Of a stretch of 64,000 bases of DNA, positions 7,970-17,023 are shown in pieces. Under the pieces are notes generated by a model. The model ran no database searches. It was not told the origin of the DNA and saw only the letters and a program-made list of their open reading frames with translations. How positions within the stretch are numbered: position 1 is the stretch's first letter; each line of letters begins with the position of its first letter. This DNA is from Candidatus Zixiibacteriota bacterium (GTDB taxonomy: Bacteria > Zixibacteria > MSB-5A5 > GN15 > FEB-12). Where the stretch lies: positions 307,294-371,293 of the forward strand of contig JAOUBJ010000003.1 in assembly GCA_029860345.1 (NCBI GenBank). The letters run 5' to 3'. A program made the translations under genes and the position numbers.

Positions 7970-8757
7970 AAGGCTACCTCACCGATCTCAAATACCGGCC
8001 CTTCGCGACAGACACGGGCGTGGCCGCCGGCCGTCAGAGGCACCACACAACCCAGACAAACACCGAAGCCGCACGGCATCGGCGCTTCCAAAGACAGCTG
8101 ACCGCCGATACCGACCTGCAAGCCGAGATCGTTCACCGCTTTCAGCATCCCCGGCGGACCGCATGAGTAAACCTGCACGCGCCCGCTACGCTTGTCCAGG
8201 TACCGTTGTACCGGATCGACAACCAGTCCTTTTTCGCCAAGCGAGCCGTCCTCCGTAACGACGGTAAGATTGACACCCATTTTCTTAAGACGCGTTCGTT
8301 CGACAATATCAGTCTTGCTGCGTCCACCGTAGAAGAACAGAAGTTTCTGGGGGTCATGGCCTTGTTCGATAAGACGCTGGGCAAAAAACATCAAAGGCGG
8401 AAAACCAACACCGCCGGCTATCATAACCGCCGTCTCGTTCTTGCGCGGTCGTTTGAACGATGTACCCAGGGGGCCGAGGATGTTTACTTCGTCACCGTCT
8501 GCAAGGGTACCGAACGCCTTGGTGCCGCGTCCAAGAGACTTGAAGATCAACTCAAGGCTCTGCTTTCGGCTATCCACCGAAGCTACCGAAAAAGCTCGTC
8601 GGAAATAGACCACATCGGTGGGCAGTTTGACATGGACGAATTGGCCGGGTCGGCAATCGCTCGCCTGACTGTACGGTGCAAAAGTGAACGAATAGTAGTC
8701 ATTCTTCAAGTCCCGACGATTGATCAAAGGCGTACTTTCACACTTTGGTTTAGTCAT
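7966..8757 (-). CDS. pyrK: Dihydroorotate dehydrogenase B, electron-transfer subunit
   Basis: FAD/[2Fe-2S] protein of 263 residues that passes electrons from PyrD to NAD+. Seen: a ferredoxin-reductase FAD motif (YFRRAFSVAS), an NAD-binding stretch (MIAGGVGFPPLMFFA, then YSCGPPGML), and the C-terminal iron-sulphur ligands CGFGVCLGC...C in the family spacing. It overlaps the upstream TPR lipoprotein gene by 4 nt (ATGA) and pyrD by 4 nt, so the three are translationally coupled. Together with PyrD it commits the cell to NAD-dependent pyrimidine synthesis. Confidence 0.94.
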   Translation of the reverse strand: MTKPKCESTPLINRRDLKNDYYSFTFAPYSQASDCRPGQFVHVKLPTDVVYFRRAFSVASVDSRKQSLELIFKSLGRGTKAFGTLADGDEVNILGPLGTSFKRPRKNETAVMIAGGVGFPPLMFFAQRLIEQGHDPQKLLFFYGGRSKTDIVERTRLKKMGVNLTVVTEDGSLGEKGLVVDPVQRYLDKRSGRVQVYSCGPPGMLKAVNDLGLQVGIGGQLSLEAPMPCGFGVCLGCVVPLTAGGHARVCREGPVFEIGEVAL

Positions 8758-10880
8758 CTCAGATGATCCGGTAAACGTACCTTAAACTTGTAATACAATC
8801 TGTGCCCCTGAAGCTCGACCGGAATTCGGGTCGGGTCGAAAGCATAGGACTCGAAAGTTTCTTTAACGCGCGTATTGATTTCCTCATTGGGTGACCTGGT
8901 TTTCAGTTCATACCAATCGACTTCTCCGGAAAAATCGAGTGTTAACTGAAAAATCAACTCTCCCTCCCACTTTTCATTGTATGCGTCAGGTGGGTACTCG
9001 AACGGTATATCAATACGAATTGGATCCAGTAACAACTGCTGCAATTGGGTCCCATCTTCATCCGTCACAGCCGCCACCTGAGGGTCGATGTACTCCTGGC
9101 CGCCCGACTTGGTGCCCGGACCCAGGCTGTCGCCTTCATCGACTTCGGCGAACATGGCGCTGTCCAACGGTTGATCCACCTCGTCTCGGCTCCTGGGCTT
9201 GGGAGTAAACTGCAACCGCGAGCGGGCTTCGTTGGCCCAGCCGGAGCCTGAAAAAGAGTCGGCAAACTCCGTGTAGGCCCAGATGATCGAGGAATCGCCG
9301 GGGCTGTCATACATTTCGGTCAACCAAATGAGGGCAAAGCTCGCCTGCGCGAAATACCGCGAATCCTCGAAACGGTCGACTACCATCTGATAATTCGCTC
9401 GGGCGCTGTCCAGGTCAGCCTCATCGACCAGAAAGTACTCGGCACGCTGAAAGTACATTCCGGCGTAACCTGTGTCGGCTTCTGAGCCGATCAAACCCAG
9501 GCGATCCAGAGCTTCGACCACAAAATCCGAAGCTGGATACCTGACAAGGACCTCGTGGAGAATAGAATCGGCCGCCGTGGAATCTCCCCGGCGGTCGCGA
9601 ATCATCTCAGACAATGCGATCAAGGCTTTGGGGCTGTCGTAGGCGGTGGGAAATGAATCCACCACCGTTTGCATGGCGATGATGCCCGAATCCGGTTTGT
9701 TGAGATCCAACCAATATAACTCGGCCAATTGGTATTGAATGTAAGCGGCTTCATCTATCATCTCCTGGGTAGCCGAGGAATCCAGCTCGATCGCCTGTGA
9801 ATACTCCTCAAGCAAGCCTATAGCAGACGACTGCTGCAAAGCATCCTTACCGATTCCGGTACCGCGGTCCAGTTTGGTGGTCGAATCATAATAGAGTTTG
9901 GCTTCAATCAAATCATCGTAATCGTACTGGTAGATTAATCCCAGCCGCCAAAAAGCCTCGGCTCTGGCATACCCTTTTTCCGTCTCGTTTATAACATCCC
10001 GATAGACCGCCTCGGCCAGAGCCAACTCTTCAGAGTGTTCATACCCCTCACCCATCTTGAGCTTCAGGGAAGGCAGGGAGTCGAAATAAATGTCTTCGTC
10101 CATCAGGGTGGTCAAATAGTCCTGGCCGTCCTCAATGCGCATGAGCCGGTATGAACAATCGGCTGCCTGATACAGGGAGTGGTACTTCTCATCCTTGTCC
10201 GGTTCCATTCCCAAAAGTTGCAGGTAAGCGCCCAGAGCGTCCTCGAAACGGTAGCTATCGTAATACCCATCGGCCAGATAGGTCTGGGCGAGTCTCTTTT
10301 CGTCCTCATTGCCCAGAGAATCACGCAAGGCCAGAAAATACGGCTCGGCCAGTTTGTGGTCCTCGTCATCCCTATGATAAGTACCCAGTGTCATGGCCGC
10401 TTCACTCTTGAACGAGGCTTCATAATCCCCTTCAAATATGTCCTGGAAAACCACCACGGCGTCAGCCACGTCTTTTTGCATCAGCTTGGCTTTGGCCAGG
10501 TACAGAGTGGCGTCACGGACATACTCACCATCGGGATAGACAGCCAGGATTTCTCGCGCCCGCCGCTCACTTTTGGGAAACTGCTCGGTATGGTAGTAGG
10601 ACACCATCAGAATATGCAGAGCGTCGTCGTAATACTTTGAGTCGGGGTAGTCCTCGATTACTTTCAGCGATTTCTCGATCGCTTTGCGGTAGCCTGAAAC
10701 ATTACCGCGGCCTTTTCCCTTGATCTTCTTTCGGGAATTCTCGGCTTCGTTGAAGGCCTTCCGGCCGTTATAAAAAGTGTTATAGTAAACGCAGCTAAGG
10801 CCGAATGTAGCCACCAGCAGCAGAAGCATCAATCTTATGGTCCAAAACCTCATAGGAGATTTCACAGTGTATTGTCCCAT
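8754..10880 (-). CDS. TPR lipoprotein with TonB-C-like C-terminus
   Basis: A 708-residue protein. Signal peptide ends in the lipobox TFGLSC, so it is probably acylated at that Cys and held in an envelope membrane. Residues ~30-560 contain many TPR-like helix pairs (DYPDSKYYDDALHIL, YPDGEYVRDATLYLAKAK), similar to YfiO/BamD or YbgF-type scaffolds. The last ~80 residues (YPPDAYNEKWEGELIF, VDWYELKTRSP, YAFDPTRIPVE) resemble a TonB C-terminal domain. Its place between a sirtuin and pyrK with a 4-nt overlap is odd for an envelope protein. ATG at 10853 is an alternative start. Function unknown; envelope scaffold inferred. Confidence 0.8.
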   Translation of the reverse strand: MGQYTVKSPMRFWTIRLMLLLLVATFGLSCVYYNTFYNGRKAFNEAENSRKKIKGKGRGNVSGYRKAIEKSLKVIEDYPDSKYYDDALHILMVSYYHTEQFPKSERRAREILAVYPDGEYVRDATLYLAKAKLMQKDVADAVVVFQDIFEGDYEASFKSEAAMTLGTYHRDDEDHKLAEPYFLALRDSLGNEDEKRLAQTYLADGYYDSYRFEDALGAYLQLLGMEPDKDEKYHSLYQAADCSYRLMRIEDGQDYLTTLMDEDIYFDSLPSLKLKMGEGYEHSEELALAEAVYRDVINETEKGYARAEAFWRLGLIYQYDYDDLIEAKLYYDSTTKLDRGTGIGKDALQQSSAIGLLEEYSQAIELDSSATQEMIDEAAYIQYQLAELYWLDLNKPDSGIIAMQTVVDSFPTAYDSPKALIALSEMIRDRRGDSTAADSILHEVLVRYPASDFVVEALDRLGLIGSEADTGYAGMYFQRAEYFLVDEADLDSARANYQMVVDRFEDSRYFAQASFALIWLTEMYDSPGDSSIIWAYTEFADSFSGSGWANEARSRLQFTPKPRSRDEVDQPLDSAMFAEVDEGDSLGPGTKSGGQEYIDPQVAAVTDEDGTQLQQLLLDPIRIDIPFEYPPDAYNEKWEGELIFQLTLDFSGEVDWYELKTRSPNEEINTRVKETFESYAFDPTRIPVELQGHRLYYKFKVRLPDHLR

Positions 10881-10925
10881 CCTGGTCTTGTTTCGGCCTT
10901 TATACTCTGTTGCCGGGTCACGGTT

Positions 10926-11675
10926 TCAAGTCTCCATACCCTCGCGACGGAGCCGGTAGGCCTCAACCAGCTTGGAAAGGAACTCACCCGAACGAGCGCC
11001 TACATAGAAATCGGCAACCTCTGTCAATGGCGTGCGTTCCGGATTGATCTCTATCAGGGTGGCTCCGGCCCGCTTGGCTATCATGGGCAATGAAGCAGCG
11101 GGGTGGACGATGGCTGAAGTACCTATCGAGAAAAATATCTCCGCCTCTTCCGATACCCGAAAGGCGTCGGTGATCACGTCGTTGTCCAGCATCTCCCCGA
11201 ACCAGACCACATCCGGTCTGATACGCCCGCCACAGTGTTCACAGCCGGGTATATCATCGGGATCGATTGTTGTCGCCACCGAAACCAGACGGTTGCACTT
11301 GGCGCACTTGTTGCGGTGGATGTTGCCGTGAAGTTCCAGTATCGACTGAGACCCCGCCTCATGATGCAAGCCATCGATATTCTGAGTGATCAAAGTGAAG
11401 GACTCGAAGAAGTCTTCCAATTTGCCGAGCGCAACATGGCCGGGATTCGGTTTTACCTCGCGCATCAGTTCGCGTCGCCAGCTATACCATTCCCAAACCA
11501 GTTTGGGATTGGCCATAAAGGCGTCCATGGTGGCCAACTCTTCCGGCTTGAACTTTTTCCAAAGTCCTTCCTGGCCGCGAAACGTCGGCACCCCCGACTC
11601 GGCCGAGATACCGGCCCCGGTCAGGACGGCACAGCGACGACAATTAAGCATGATTTCGACCAGTTCGTCCGTCAT
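10926..11675 (-). CDS. cobB: NAD-dependent protein deacylase, sirtuin family
   Basis: About 249 residues. Seen: the NAD-binding motif GAGISAESGVPTFR, TQNIDGLH, catalytic His in ELHGN, a CAKC...CEHC zinc site, and the closing GTSAIVHPA. A Tyr and an Arg spaced as YSWR match class III sirtuins (SIRT5/CobB), which favour succinyl- and malonyl-lysine over acetyl-lysine; substrate choice is inferred from that pair only. The frame is open to a TTG at 11762, but ATG 11675 begins right before the fold, so it is chosen. First gene of the operon ending with pyrF, 45 nt before the TPR lipoprotein gene. Confidence 0.9.
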   Translation of the reverse strand: MTDELVEIMLNCRRCAVLTGAGISAESGVPTFRGQEGLWKKFKPEELATMDAFMANPKLVWEWYSWRRELMREVKPNPGHVALGKLEDFFESFTLITQNIDGLHHEAGSQSILELHGNIHRNKCAKCNRLVSVATTIDPDDIPGCEHCGGRIRPDVVWFGEMLDNDVITDAFRVSEEAEIFFSIGTSAIVHPAASLPMIAKRAGATLIEINPERTPLTEVADFYVGARSGEFLSKLVEAYRLRREGMET

Positions 11676-11762
11676 GGCGCCAAGATACGTCTGCGCTGGT
11701 TGATTGCCAACGATAATGTTAATCGAACAGGAATCCCGCCCGACGCCTGCCCACGCAGTCAA

Positions 11763-11800
11763 TGGCTGTCAGGCGACTCGCCTGACAGCACCCAGCCCAC
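11763..11800. repeat. Perfect palindrome repeat TGTCAGGCGA/TCGCCTGACA
   Basis: CTGTCAGGCGACTCGCCTGA followed by CAG is a near-perfect palindrome. The same element recurs at about 15206 and 45858, each time next to AGCACTC-like or AGCACCC-like sequence. It lies at the divergent promoter region of the sirtuin operon and the PAS-like gene. Confidence 0.7.
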
Positions 11801-11932
11801 TCCAAACCAGGCATGAGTCGGCCAGCCACATCCGCATAAAGGGACCAAAACCGCCGACTATTAGTGCTAAAGCAAGATGAACTGTGACCGATACTTTTAC
11901 TAGGTGTCTCAAAATGAAACGCTCGAGGCAAG

Positions 11933-12967
11933 ATGACTACACCGAAGGTTCAAATTGAAGCAGGCCGCTCACCGGATACAGAGCAATCGGCTCTTATGAT
12001 CGAGACAAAGCAGAATCGTCTGGGAGATCCCAACTCAGCCAAACTGGCCGGTCTCATGTTGGGCCTGCAGCTCAGAGAGTGTCCAAACCGGCAGGATCGA
12101 ATCCTGTTGGACGAACTGGCCCCACCGGACAGATGCGTGTTCCTGGTCCATCATGGTCGCTTTGTGCATCCCGATGAGTTCGATCCATTTCCGTTGGAAC
12201 ATATCAGCGGGTGCTCCGGCGACCAGGCGTTTTTCTCCCATCGCTTCTGGCCCGAGGGCGAACGGAAAGGGCACGCCTGTACAATCCAAACAGCCGTGCT
12301 CAATCCCGGTGAACCGAACTCGCTCATGTTCGGCTGGTTCGGTCCCGAAAAAATCACCCTCGACGGAGGCTGGGACCATCGGTTCAGCCTACTGGTGACC
12401 GATTTACAGAGCGCTTACACAGAATCGGCGGCGTTGGCCCGGCGATTGCAAGCCCAACTAAAAACAGAAGTGCCTACCCTGATTATAGACCGCCTGACCG
12501 GGCAGTTGCTGTGGCTGAACAAACCGGCGGCTGAAATATGTGGACAAAACCGTGCAGCGCTGGTCGATCTTCCCTTTGAGCAGCTCCGGACCATGCTCGC
12601 TGAGTCTCCACCACATCGCAGTCTGACCATGAAACAGGTCAGGCTCGGCAACATCGAAGTTACCATAGTAACTCTGTCTGAAGTAGAAGCGTCGGCGCGT
12701 CCGACCGCACCCTTTGTGCCCGATTCTCTGCTGCAACTGTCAGAGCAGAAGCTGGCCGGAATCATCATGGCCGCTGAGCTGCTAAAAAGCTCACTGTCCG
12801 TTCATGGGGACAGCGAGTCTGTCGAACTGAGCGACATCATTGCAGGCGAAGCGCGCGAACTGGACGACCTGATCGGCGAACAGATGCTGCAGTTTGATGA
12901 CACCACCGACAATCCGACCGGCACGGTAGCGAGAAGTAACCCCCAAAAGACTCTGGAAACACAATGA
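11933..12967 (+). CDS. PAS-like protein, first gene of a signalling operon
   Basis: A 344-residue soluble protein. Residues ~60-170 hold a cysteine- and tryptophan-containing region (RFWPEGERKGH, FGWFGPEKI). Residues ~180-230 look like a PAS fold (TLIIDRLTGQLLWLNKPAAE). Residues ~265-315 resemble the helical stretch of a histidine-kinase dimerisation domain (LLQLSEQKLAGIIMAAELL), but no phosphorylatable H-E motif or ATPase domain follows. It overlaps the NtrC-like gene by 4 nt (ATGA). GAGG precedes the ATG. Inference: a kinase-less sensor or partner for the degenerate regulator downstream. Family assignment is weak. Confidence 0.7.
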   Translation: MTTPKVQIEAGRSPDTEQSALMIETKQNRLGDPNSAKLAGLMLGLQLRECPNRQDRILLDELAPPDRCVFLVHHGRFVHPDEFDPFPLEHISGCSGDQAFFSHRFWPEGERKGHACTIQTAVLNPGEPNSLMFGWFGPEKITLDGGWDHRFSLLVTDLQSAYTESAALARRLQAQLKTEVPTLIIDRLTGQLLWLNKPAAEICGQNRAALVDLPFEQLRTMLAESPPHRSLTMKQVRLGNIEVTIVTLSEVEASARPTAPFVPDSLLQLSEQKLAGIIMAAELLKSSLSVHGDSESVELSDIIAGEARELDDLIGEQMLQFDDTTDNPTGTVARSNPQKTLETQ

Positions 12968-14364
12968 CACAGACGGCCACGAGCCACGACCGAATACTGA
13001 TCATCGATCAAACGACGACAGTTGACAGCCAATTGAAAGCTGCTCTGTCCATGGAGGACTATCATGTTGACACCGCCGATTGCGGTCCTGCGGCGCTTGA
13101 GAGGTTAGAACATGAGTGCGACCTGCTAATAGTGCCGGACCCAATCGATGGCCGGCCGGCCGGGGAGTTCACCCGGCAAGTTCAGTGTCGTTTTCCCAAC
13201 ACCGCCATCATCGTGGTCACGACCGAGTCCAGCGAGAAGGCAGGAGCCGAGGCGCTAACAGCCGGAGCACATGACTATCTGGTGACGTCGTCATCACAAG
13301 TGCGGATTCTGGCTTCGATTCGCCGCACTCTCCAGTTGATGCGCATGAAGAATGAACTCACCATGCTGCGTCAAACCGTGGCCATGTCACACGGCTTTGA
13401 CAATCTGATCGGATCATCCGACTCAATGATCAAGCTGAAAGAAACAGCACGCAAGCTGGCTCCGACCGACATAACCGTTCTCATCGGTGGTCCCTCAGGC
13501 TCTGGTAAGGAGCTACTGGCCCGTGTAATGCATCATCATTCACGCCGCCGTAGCGGTCCCTTTGTGGCTGTCGACTTCACGGCACAAACCTCCCAAACCG
13601 CAACTGAACAGCTGTTTGGTGACCGCCGCGCTCAGACTGAGGGTCAAGCCAAAAGCGCCGCATTGCTTGAGCAAGCCGATGGCGGCACCCTATTTCTGGA
13701 CAATGTCGAGTCTGTACCTCCGGACTTGCAGCCTAAGTTGGCTCGCTTCCTGACCGAATTCACGGTCGCGACCGATGCTGCTCAGTCCGGCCGCAAACTG
13801 GACCTGAGGGTGTTGGCCGCCACCAGTCAGGACCTTGCCGGGATGGCCGAAGACGGCCTGTTCGACCATGAACTCTGGAATCTGATCTGTGAAATCAACC
13901 TGAGCATACCATCTTTGTCCCAGCGTCCCGACGACATTGAACTGCTCTGTGAGTACTTCCTCAGGCGATTGCCGACCCAAACCGACCGTGCCGTGAGGGG
14001 CATAGGCCGCGAGGCCATCGAAAAACTTCAAGCCCACGACTGGCCGGGGAATGTGCGGGAACTGGAAACCTGCCTAAGCAGAGCTGCAGCTCTCTCCCGA
14101 ACCGATCTTCTCCAGCCGGAGGACATCACCTTCGCCACCAGGATCGGACAGAGCCCCGGTCGCCGAGAGATTCGCATCCTGAATACTCGACGCAGAAGCG
14201 GGCTTCTGGATGATACACAGCGTTCGATCATCGCACGAGCCCTGGACGACAACAACTGGAATTTCACGCAAACGGCTCAGGAGTTGGGTATCGGACGGAC
14301 GACATTATGGCGCAAAGTAAAAAAATACCAACTCACGCGGGAGCAGACCGAAACCGTAGCTTAA
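12964..14364 (+). CDS. Degenerate NtrC-like regulator lacking sigma-54 activation motifs
   Basis: A 466-residue protein with the NtrC layout: receiver (~8-125), AAA+ (~145-380) and Fis-type HTH (LGIGRTTLWRKVKKY, near 445). Each catalytic feature is altered. The receiver has one N-terminal Asp (LIIDQT), CDLLIVPDPIDG at the phospho-site, and Thr where the conserved Lys should be (YLVTSS). The AAA+ Walker A is intact (GPSGSGKE). The GAFTGA loop is replaced by AQTEGQ after LFGDRR. Walker B reads GGTLFLDNV instead of LDEI, and the arginine-finger region has no Arg. Inference: DNA-binding without sigma-54 remodelling, so perhaps a repressor or scaffold. Middle gene of a three-gene operon. Confidence 0.9.
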   Translation: MTQTATSHDRILIIDQTTTVDSQLKAALSMEDYHVDTADCGPAALERLEHECDLLIVPDPIDGRPAGEFTRQVQCRFPNTAIIVVTTESSEKAGAEALTAGAHDYLVTSSSQVRILASIRRTLQLMRMKNELTMLRQTVAMSHGFDNLIGSSDSMIKLKETARKLAPTDITVLIGGPSGSGKELLARVMHHHSRRRSGPFVAVDFTAQTSQTATEQLFGDRRAQTEGQAKSAALLEQADGGTLFLDNVESVPPDLQPKLARFLTEFTVATDAAQSGRKLDLRVLAATSQDLAGMAEDGLFDHELWNLICEINLSIPSLSQRPDDIELLCEYFLRRLPTQTDRAVRGIGREAIEKLQAHDWPGNVRELETCLSRAAALSRTDLLQPEDITFATRIGQSPGRREIRILNTRRRSGLLDDTQRSIIARALDDNNWNFTQTAQELGIGRTTLWRKVKKYQLTREQTETVA

Positions 14365-14383
14365 CATCCAAGCGAGTACGACC

Positions 14384-14917
14384 ATGATTGACAACAATGA
14401 CAAACGCTGGCAGGCGCCCTCCGACAACGACTCGATTGCCGGTGTTACTCAAGCCCCGGCCCATCGTGACACGCCGCTGGCCGAAGCATTCCAGGACCTC
14501 ACCGACAAATTGCAGAAAGAGTACAATATCGACAAAGGCGTGCTGGTGCTGCGTCCGGATGCCGGTCGCCAACTGGCTGCCGTGTCAACCTGGCATCGCG
14601 GTTCCATGCGTGACGGTCTACGACTGAATTTGCCGGTGGAAGCATCCTTGTTCGAGAAGGTGGCGGAGCAGGGCCATATCTACACCGAAGACTTTTGTGA
14701 GTCATTCTCAGGCAATTTTTTTGAACGCAAACTGCTTCTGGACGATGACTCACGTTCGTTTGTTTTACAGCCACTCAAGTGCGAGGGTCGTGTGCTGGGA
14801 TTACTGGGCTACAGTTCGCGCCAACCGATGGCTTTTGTCACCTTTGAGGAAGGTGCCCTTGATGCCATTTGCAAAAAGCTCGGTTCGATAATTGATCGTT
14901 CCGACTTTGGCGGATAG
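14384..14917 (+). CDS. GAF-domain protein
   Basis: 177 residues; from about residue 35 to the end the sequence follows a GAF fold (LTDKLQKEYNIDKGVLVLRP, GLRLNLPVEASLFEKVAEQG, FVLQPLKCEGRVLGLLGYSS). GAF domains bind small ligands or serve as dimer contacts; no ligand can be named. It lies 20 nt after the NtrC-like gene and is the last of the three-gene signalling operon. The first 30 residues are polar and probably disordered. Inference: ligand-sensing partner of the degenerate regulator. Confidence 0.75.
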   Translation: MIDNNDKRWQAPSDNDSIAGVTQAPAHRDTPLAEAFQDLTDKLQKEYNIDKGVLVLRPDAGRQLAAVSTWHRGSMRDGLRLNLPVEASLFEKVAEQGHIYTEDFCESFSGNFFERKLLLDDDSRSFVLQPLKCEGRVLGLLGYSSRQPMAFVTFEEGALDAICKKLGSIIDRSDFGG

Positions 14918-14919
14918 GC

Positions 14920-15240
14920 CTGCCGGGTGGCCCGCCGCTACGGACTGCCAACAAAGGCGGGGCCGAAGACGGATCCGCCCTACTACGTTCAGCAGGGTCC
15001 TGGTCCGCCACGGCGGAGTGAGACCCTGCTGCTGCCCAGGCGCAGGGTCTCACCTTGTTTCTGGCAGCGAAGGACTCCGCGCAACGGCTGGACACATGAA
15101 ACTGAAAACGCTTCCCACGCAATCTGAAGAACACGCGGGCACAACGAGCTTTCGCGGGTGGTGTTGGGCGACCCCGCCCGACACCCGCCTTCCAACCCAC
15201 GGCCGTCAGGCGAGTCGCCTGACAGCACTCACACGACGTT
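14920..15240. repeat. Repeat-filled convergent gap
   Basis: The ~340 bp between the GAF gene and mltG contain a GGCGGGGCCGAAGACGGATC element, an inverted pair AGCAGGGTCCTGG / GAGACCCTGCTGCTGCCC, GGTGTTGGGCGACCCCGCCC (about 15160), and GTCAGGCGAGTCGCCTGAC (about 15207). The latter two recur at 4712, 45805 and 11763. No gene is supported. Confidence 0.65.
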
Positions 15241-15255
15241 GATTAGTATCCTCTT

Positions 15256-16371
15256 CTACTGTGACGCTTTGATCTCTCGCCGGGCTTGGTTGTGCTCGGC
15301 ATTGGTCCGGCTGAAACGATGGCCGCCCGCGTTGTCGGCCACAAAGTAAAGATACTCGGTTTCGGCCGGCTTGATTGCTGCTTTGATCGCGGCCAGGCCC
15401 GGCGAATTGATCGGGGTCGGCGGCAGCCCTTTGTGCAGGTATGTGTTGTAAGGGCTATCCTTCTTGAGGTCTCGTATGTACAGCGGTCTATCCAATCCAC
15501 CCAGCCCATAGATCACGGTGGGATCGGCATCAAGTTTCATCTTTATACGAAGTCGGTTGCTGTAGACCGAAGCGACAATCACGCGCTCTGAATCCACTGA
15601 CGTCTCTGCTTCGACAATCGAGGCCAACTTGATAATCTCCTCTCGGGTCAAATCGAGCGGCAGGCTTTGCGGCCAGATGGACTCCGTCATCGTGCCATGC
15701 ATGGTGACCATTTCTGTAAGGGCTGCTTCGGCTCTGGTACCCCACGGAAAGAAATATGTCTCCGGAAAAAGGTACCCCTCAAGACAGGGCAGATCGAGAG
15801 TTTGAATAAAGTCATCGTCGGATGCAAGATCCACCACCCGAGAGGAATCAATGTCCAACGCCGAGGCCAGTATGGCTGCGACTTTCCAGATGGGTGCGCC
15901 CTCGGGAATGGTCACTTTGATCCGGAACACGTCGGCCTCGCCCAGTTTTGTCAATACCGAGCGGCATGAGTTGCGACCGGTGAAGTCATACCGGCCCGGG
16001 GTCAGTTTGCGGTCGACTTTTTTCCAACGCGCTGCATATTTGAACACCAGACGGGAATCGATCACACCGGCGGCGATCAATTCATCGGCCACCGACTGAA
16101 ACGAGGCACCCTCTTCGATTATGATAGTCACGGTGCGCTCACCCAGTTCCACATCGTGATAAAATGAGTATCCCACCCAGGCCCCTATGAGAACGCACAG
16201 GACCGCCAGTAAAATCAGATATGCTCGCGCTCGAAACATCTTTCTAACCACCCAACTGAAAACACCGGCCACGAACAACAGCACGCCGACAGCCAACAGA
16301 AACAACGTCACCAATGCGAACCATGGATACTCCCACCAACCTTCCCCCGGCTCTTTATCGCGACTGCTCAT
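15256..16371 (-). CDS. mltG: Endolytic murein transglycosylase MltG
   Basis: Cleaves nascent glycan strands at the cytoplasmic membrane and so sets strand length. 371 residues. Two hydrophobic segments near the N-terminus (about 17-43 and 50-72) rather than the usual one, then a LysM-like stretch (IIIEEGASFQSVADELIAAG) and the YceG catalytic domain. The catalytic Glu lies in IVEAET; GYLFPETYFF, DADPTVIYGL and PYNTYLHKGLPPTPINSPG are family signatures. The start overlaps the end of ruvX by 17 nt, the common ruvX-mltG pairing, so the two are coupled. Confidence 0.93.
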   Translation of the reverse strand: MSSRDKEPGEGWWEYPWFALVTLFLLAVGVLLFVAGVFSWVVRKMFRARAYLILLAVLCVLIGAWVGYSFYHDVELGERTVTIIIEEGASFQSVADELIAAGVIDSRLVFKYAARWKKVDRKLTPGRYDFTGRNSCRSVLTKLGEADVFRIKVTIPEGAPIWKVAAILASALDIDSSRVVDLASDDDFIQTLDLPCLEGYLFPETYFFPWGTRAEAALTEMVTMHGTMTESIWPQSLPLDLTREEIIKLASIVEAETSVDSERVIVASVYSNRLRIKMKLDADPTVIYGLGGLDRPLYIRDLKKDSPYNTYLHKGLPPTPINSPGLAAIKAAIKPAETEYLYFVADNAGGHRFSRTNAEHNQARREIKASQ

Positions 16372-16783
16372 CCAGAAACCGTTGCAGAATAATCACCGCC
16401 GCCAGCCGATCCAGCCGTTTCTTATCCTGACCGACTTTCTTACCGTGAGCGTGGATGACCTCGGCCGCTTCGACCGATGAATACCGTTCGTCTACTTTAT
16501 GTATCGGTCCCGGAAATATCCGGGCCAGTTTCTCGACAAACTGATCGACCTCAACGCACAGGTCGCTTGGATCACCTGAAGCCAACAGCGGGTATCCCAC
16601 AACCAGGCCGTCCGGAGAGTGTTCTTCCAGAAGCGAACCGATCAACTTAAGCGCGTGACTATTCGACTTGATTTCGAGTGTCGTCAAAGCTGAAGCGATC
16701 AGTCCGGTCGGATCGCTTTTGGCCATGCCGATTCGACGGCGACCATAATCGATGGCCAGAAAGGTTCGATCATAAGCTGTCAT
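16355..16783 (-). CDS. ruvX: Putative pre-16S rRNA nuclease / Holliday-junction resolvase-like YqgF
   Basis: 142-residue RNase H-fold protein. Seen: the first catalytic Asp in FLAIDYGRRRIGMAKSD, the middle Glu in IHKVDERYSS, and the last Asp in KRLDRLAAVIILQRFLD. Homologues process the 5' end of 16S rRNA; Holliday-junction cleavage has also been proposed. The family is usually encoded beside mltG, as here. Length is normal. Confidence 0.92.
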   Translation of the reverse strand: MTAYDRTFLAIDYGRRRIGMAKSDPTGLIASALTTLEIKSNSHALKLIGSLLEEHSPDGLVVGYPLLASGDPSDLCVEVDQFVEKLARIFPGPIHKVDERYSSVEAAEVIHAHGKKVGQDKKRLDRLAAVIILQRFLDEQSR

Positions 16784-17023
16784 GACAACGAATCTACGAC
16801 TTCAACAGCGGTTGGTCAATGAATACCGGAATGTCAGTTGATTCCTGTCCCCTATAGAGACGACGGGTGGCCCATCCGCTTGAACCGGGCTTCCAGACAA
16901 GAGCTACGATCAACGATGGCTAGACAGACAGCAGTGGAACATAATAACACTCGCCCTTTGCGTAATATTGGGTTTACACCGCGTCGTGGCTGTGCCTATA
17001 TTACTGGTAATTGCGAGACTCTT

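Noticed and set aside
10179..10640. Plus-strand ORF within the TPR lipoprotein
   Set aside because: Antisense shadow of an intact 708-residue gene.
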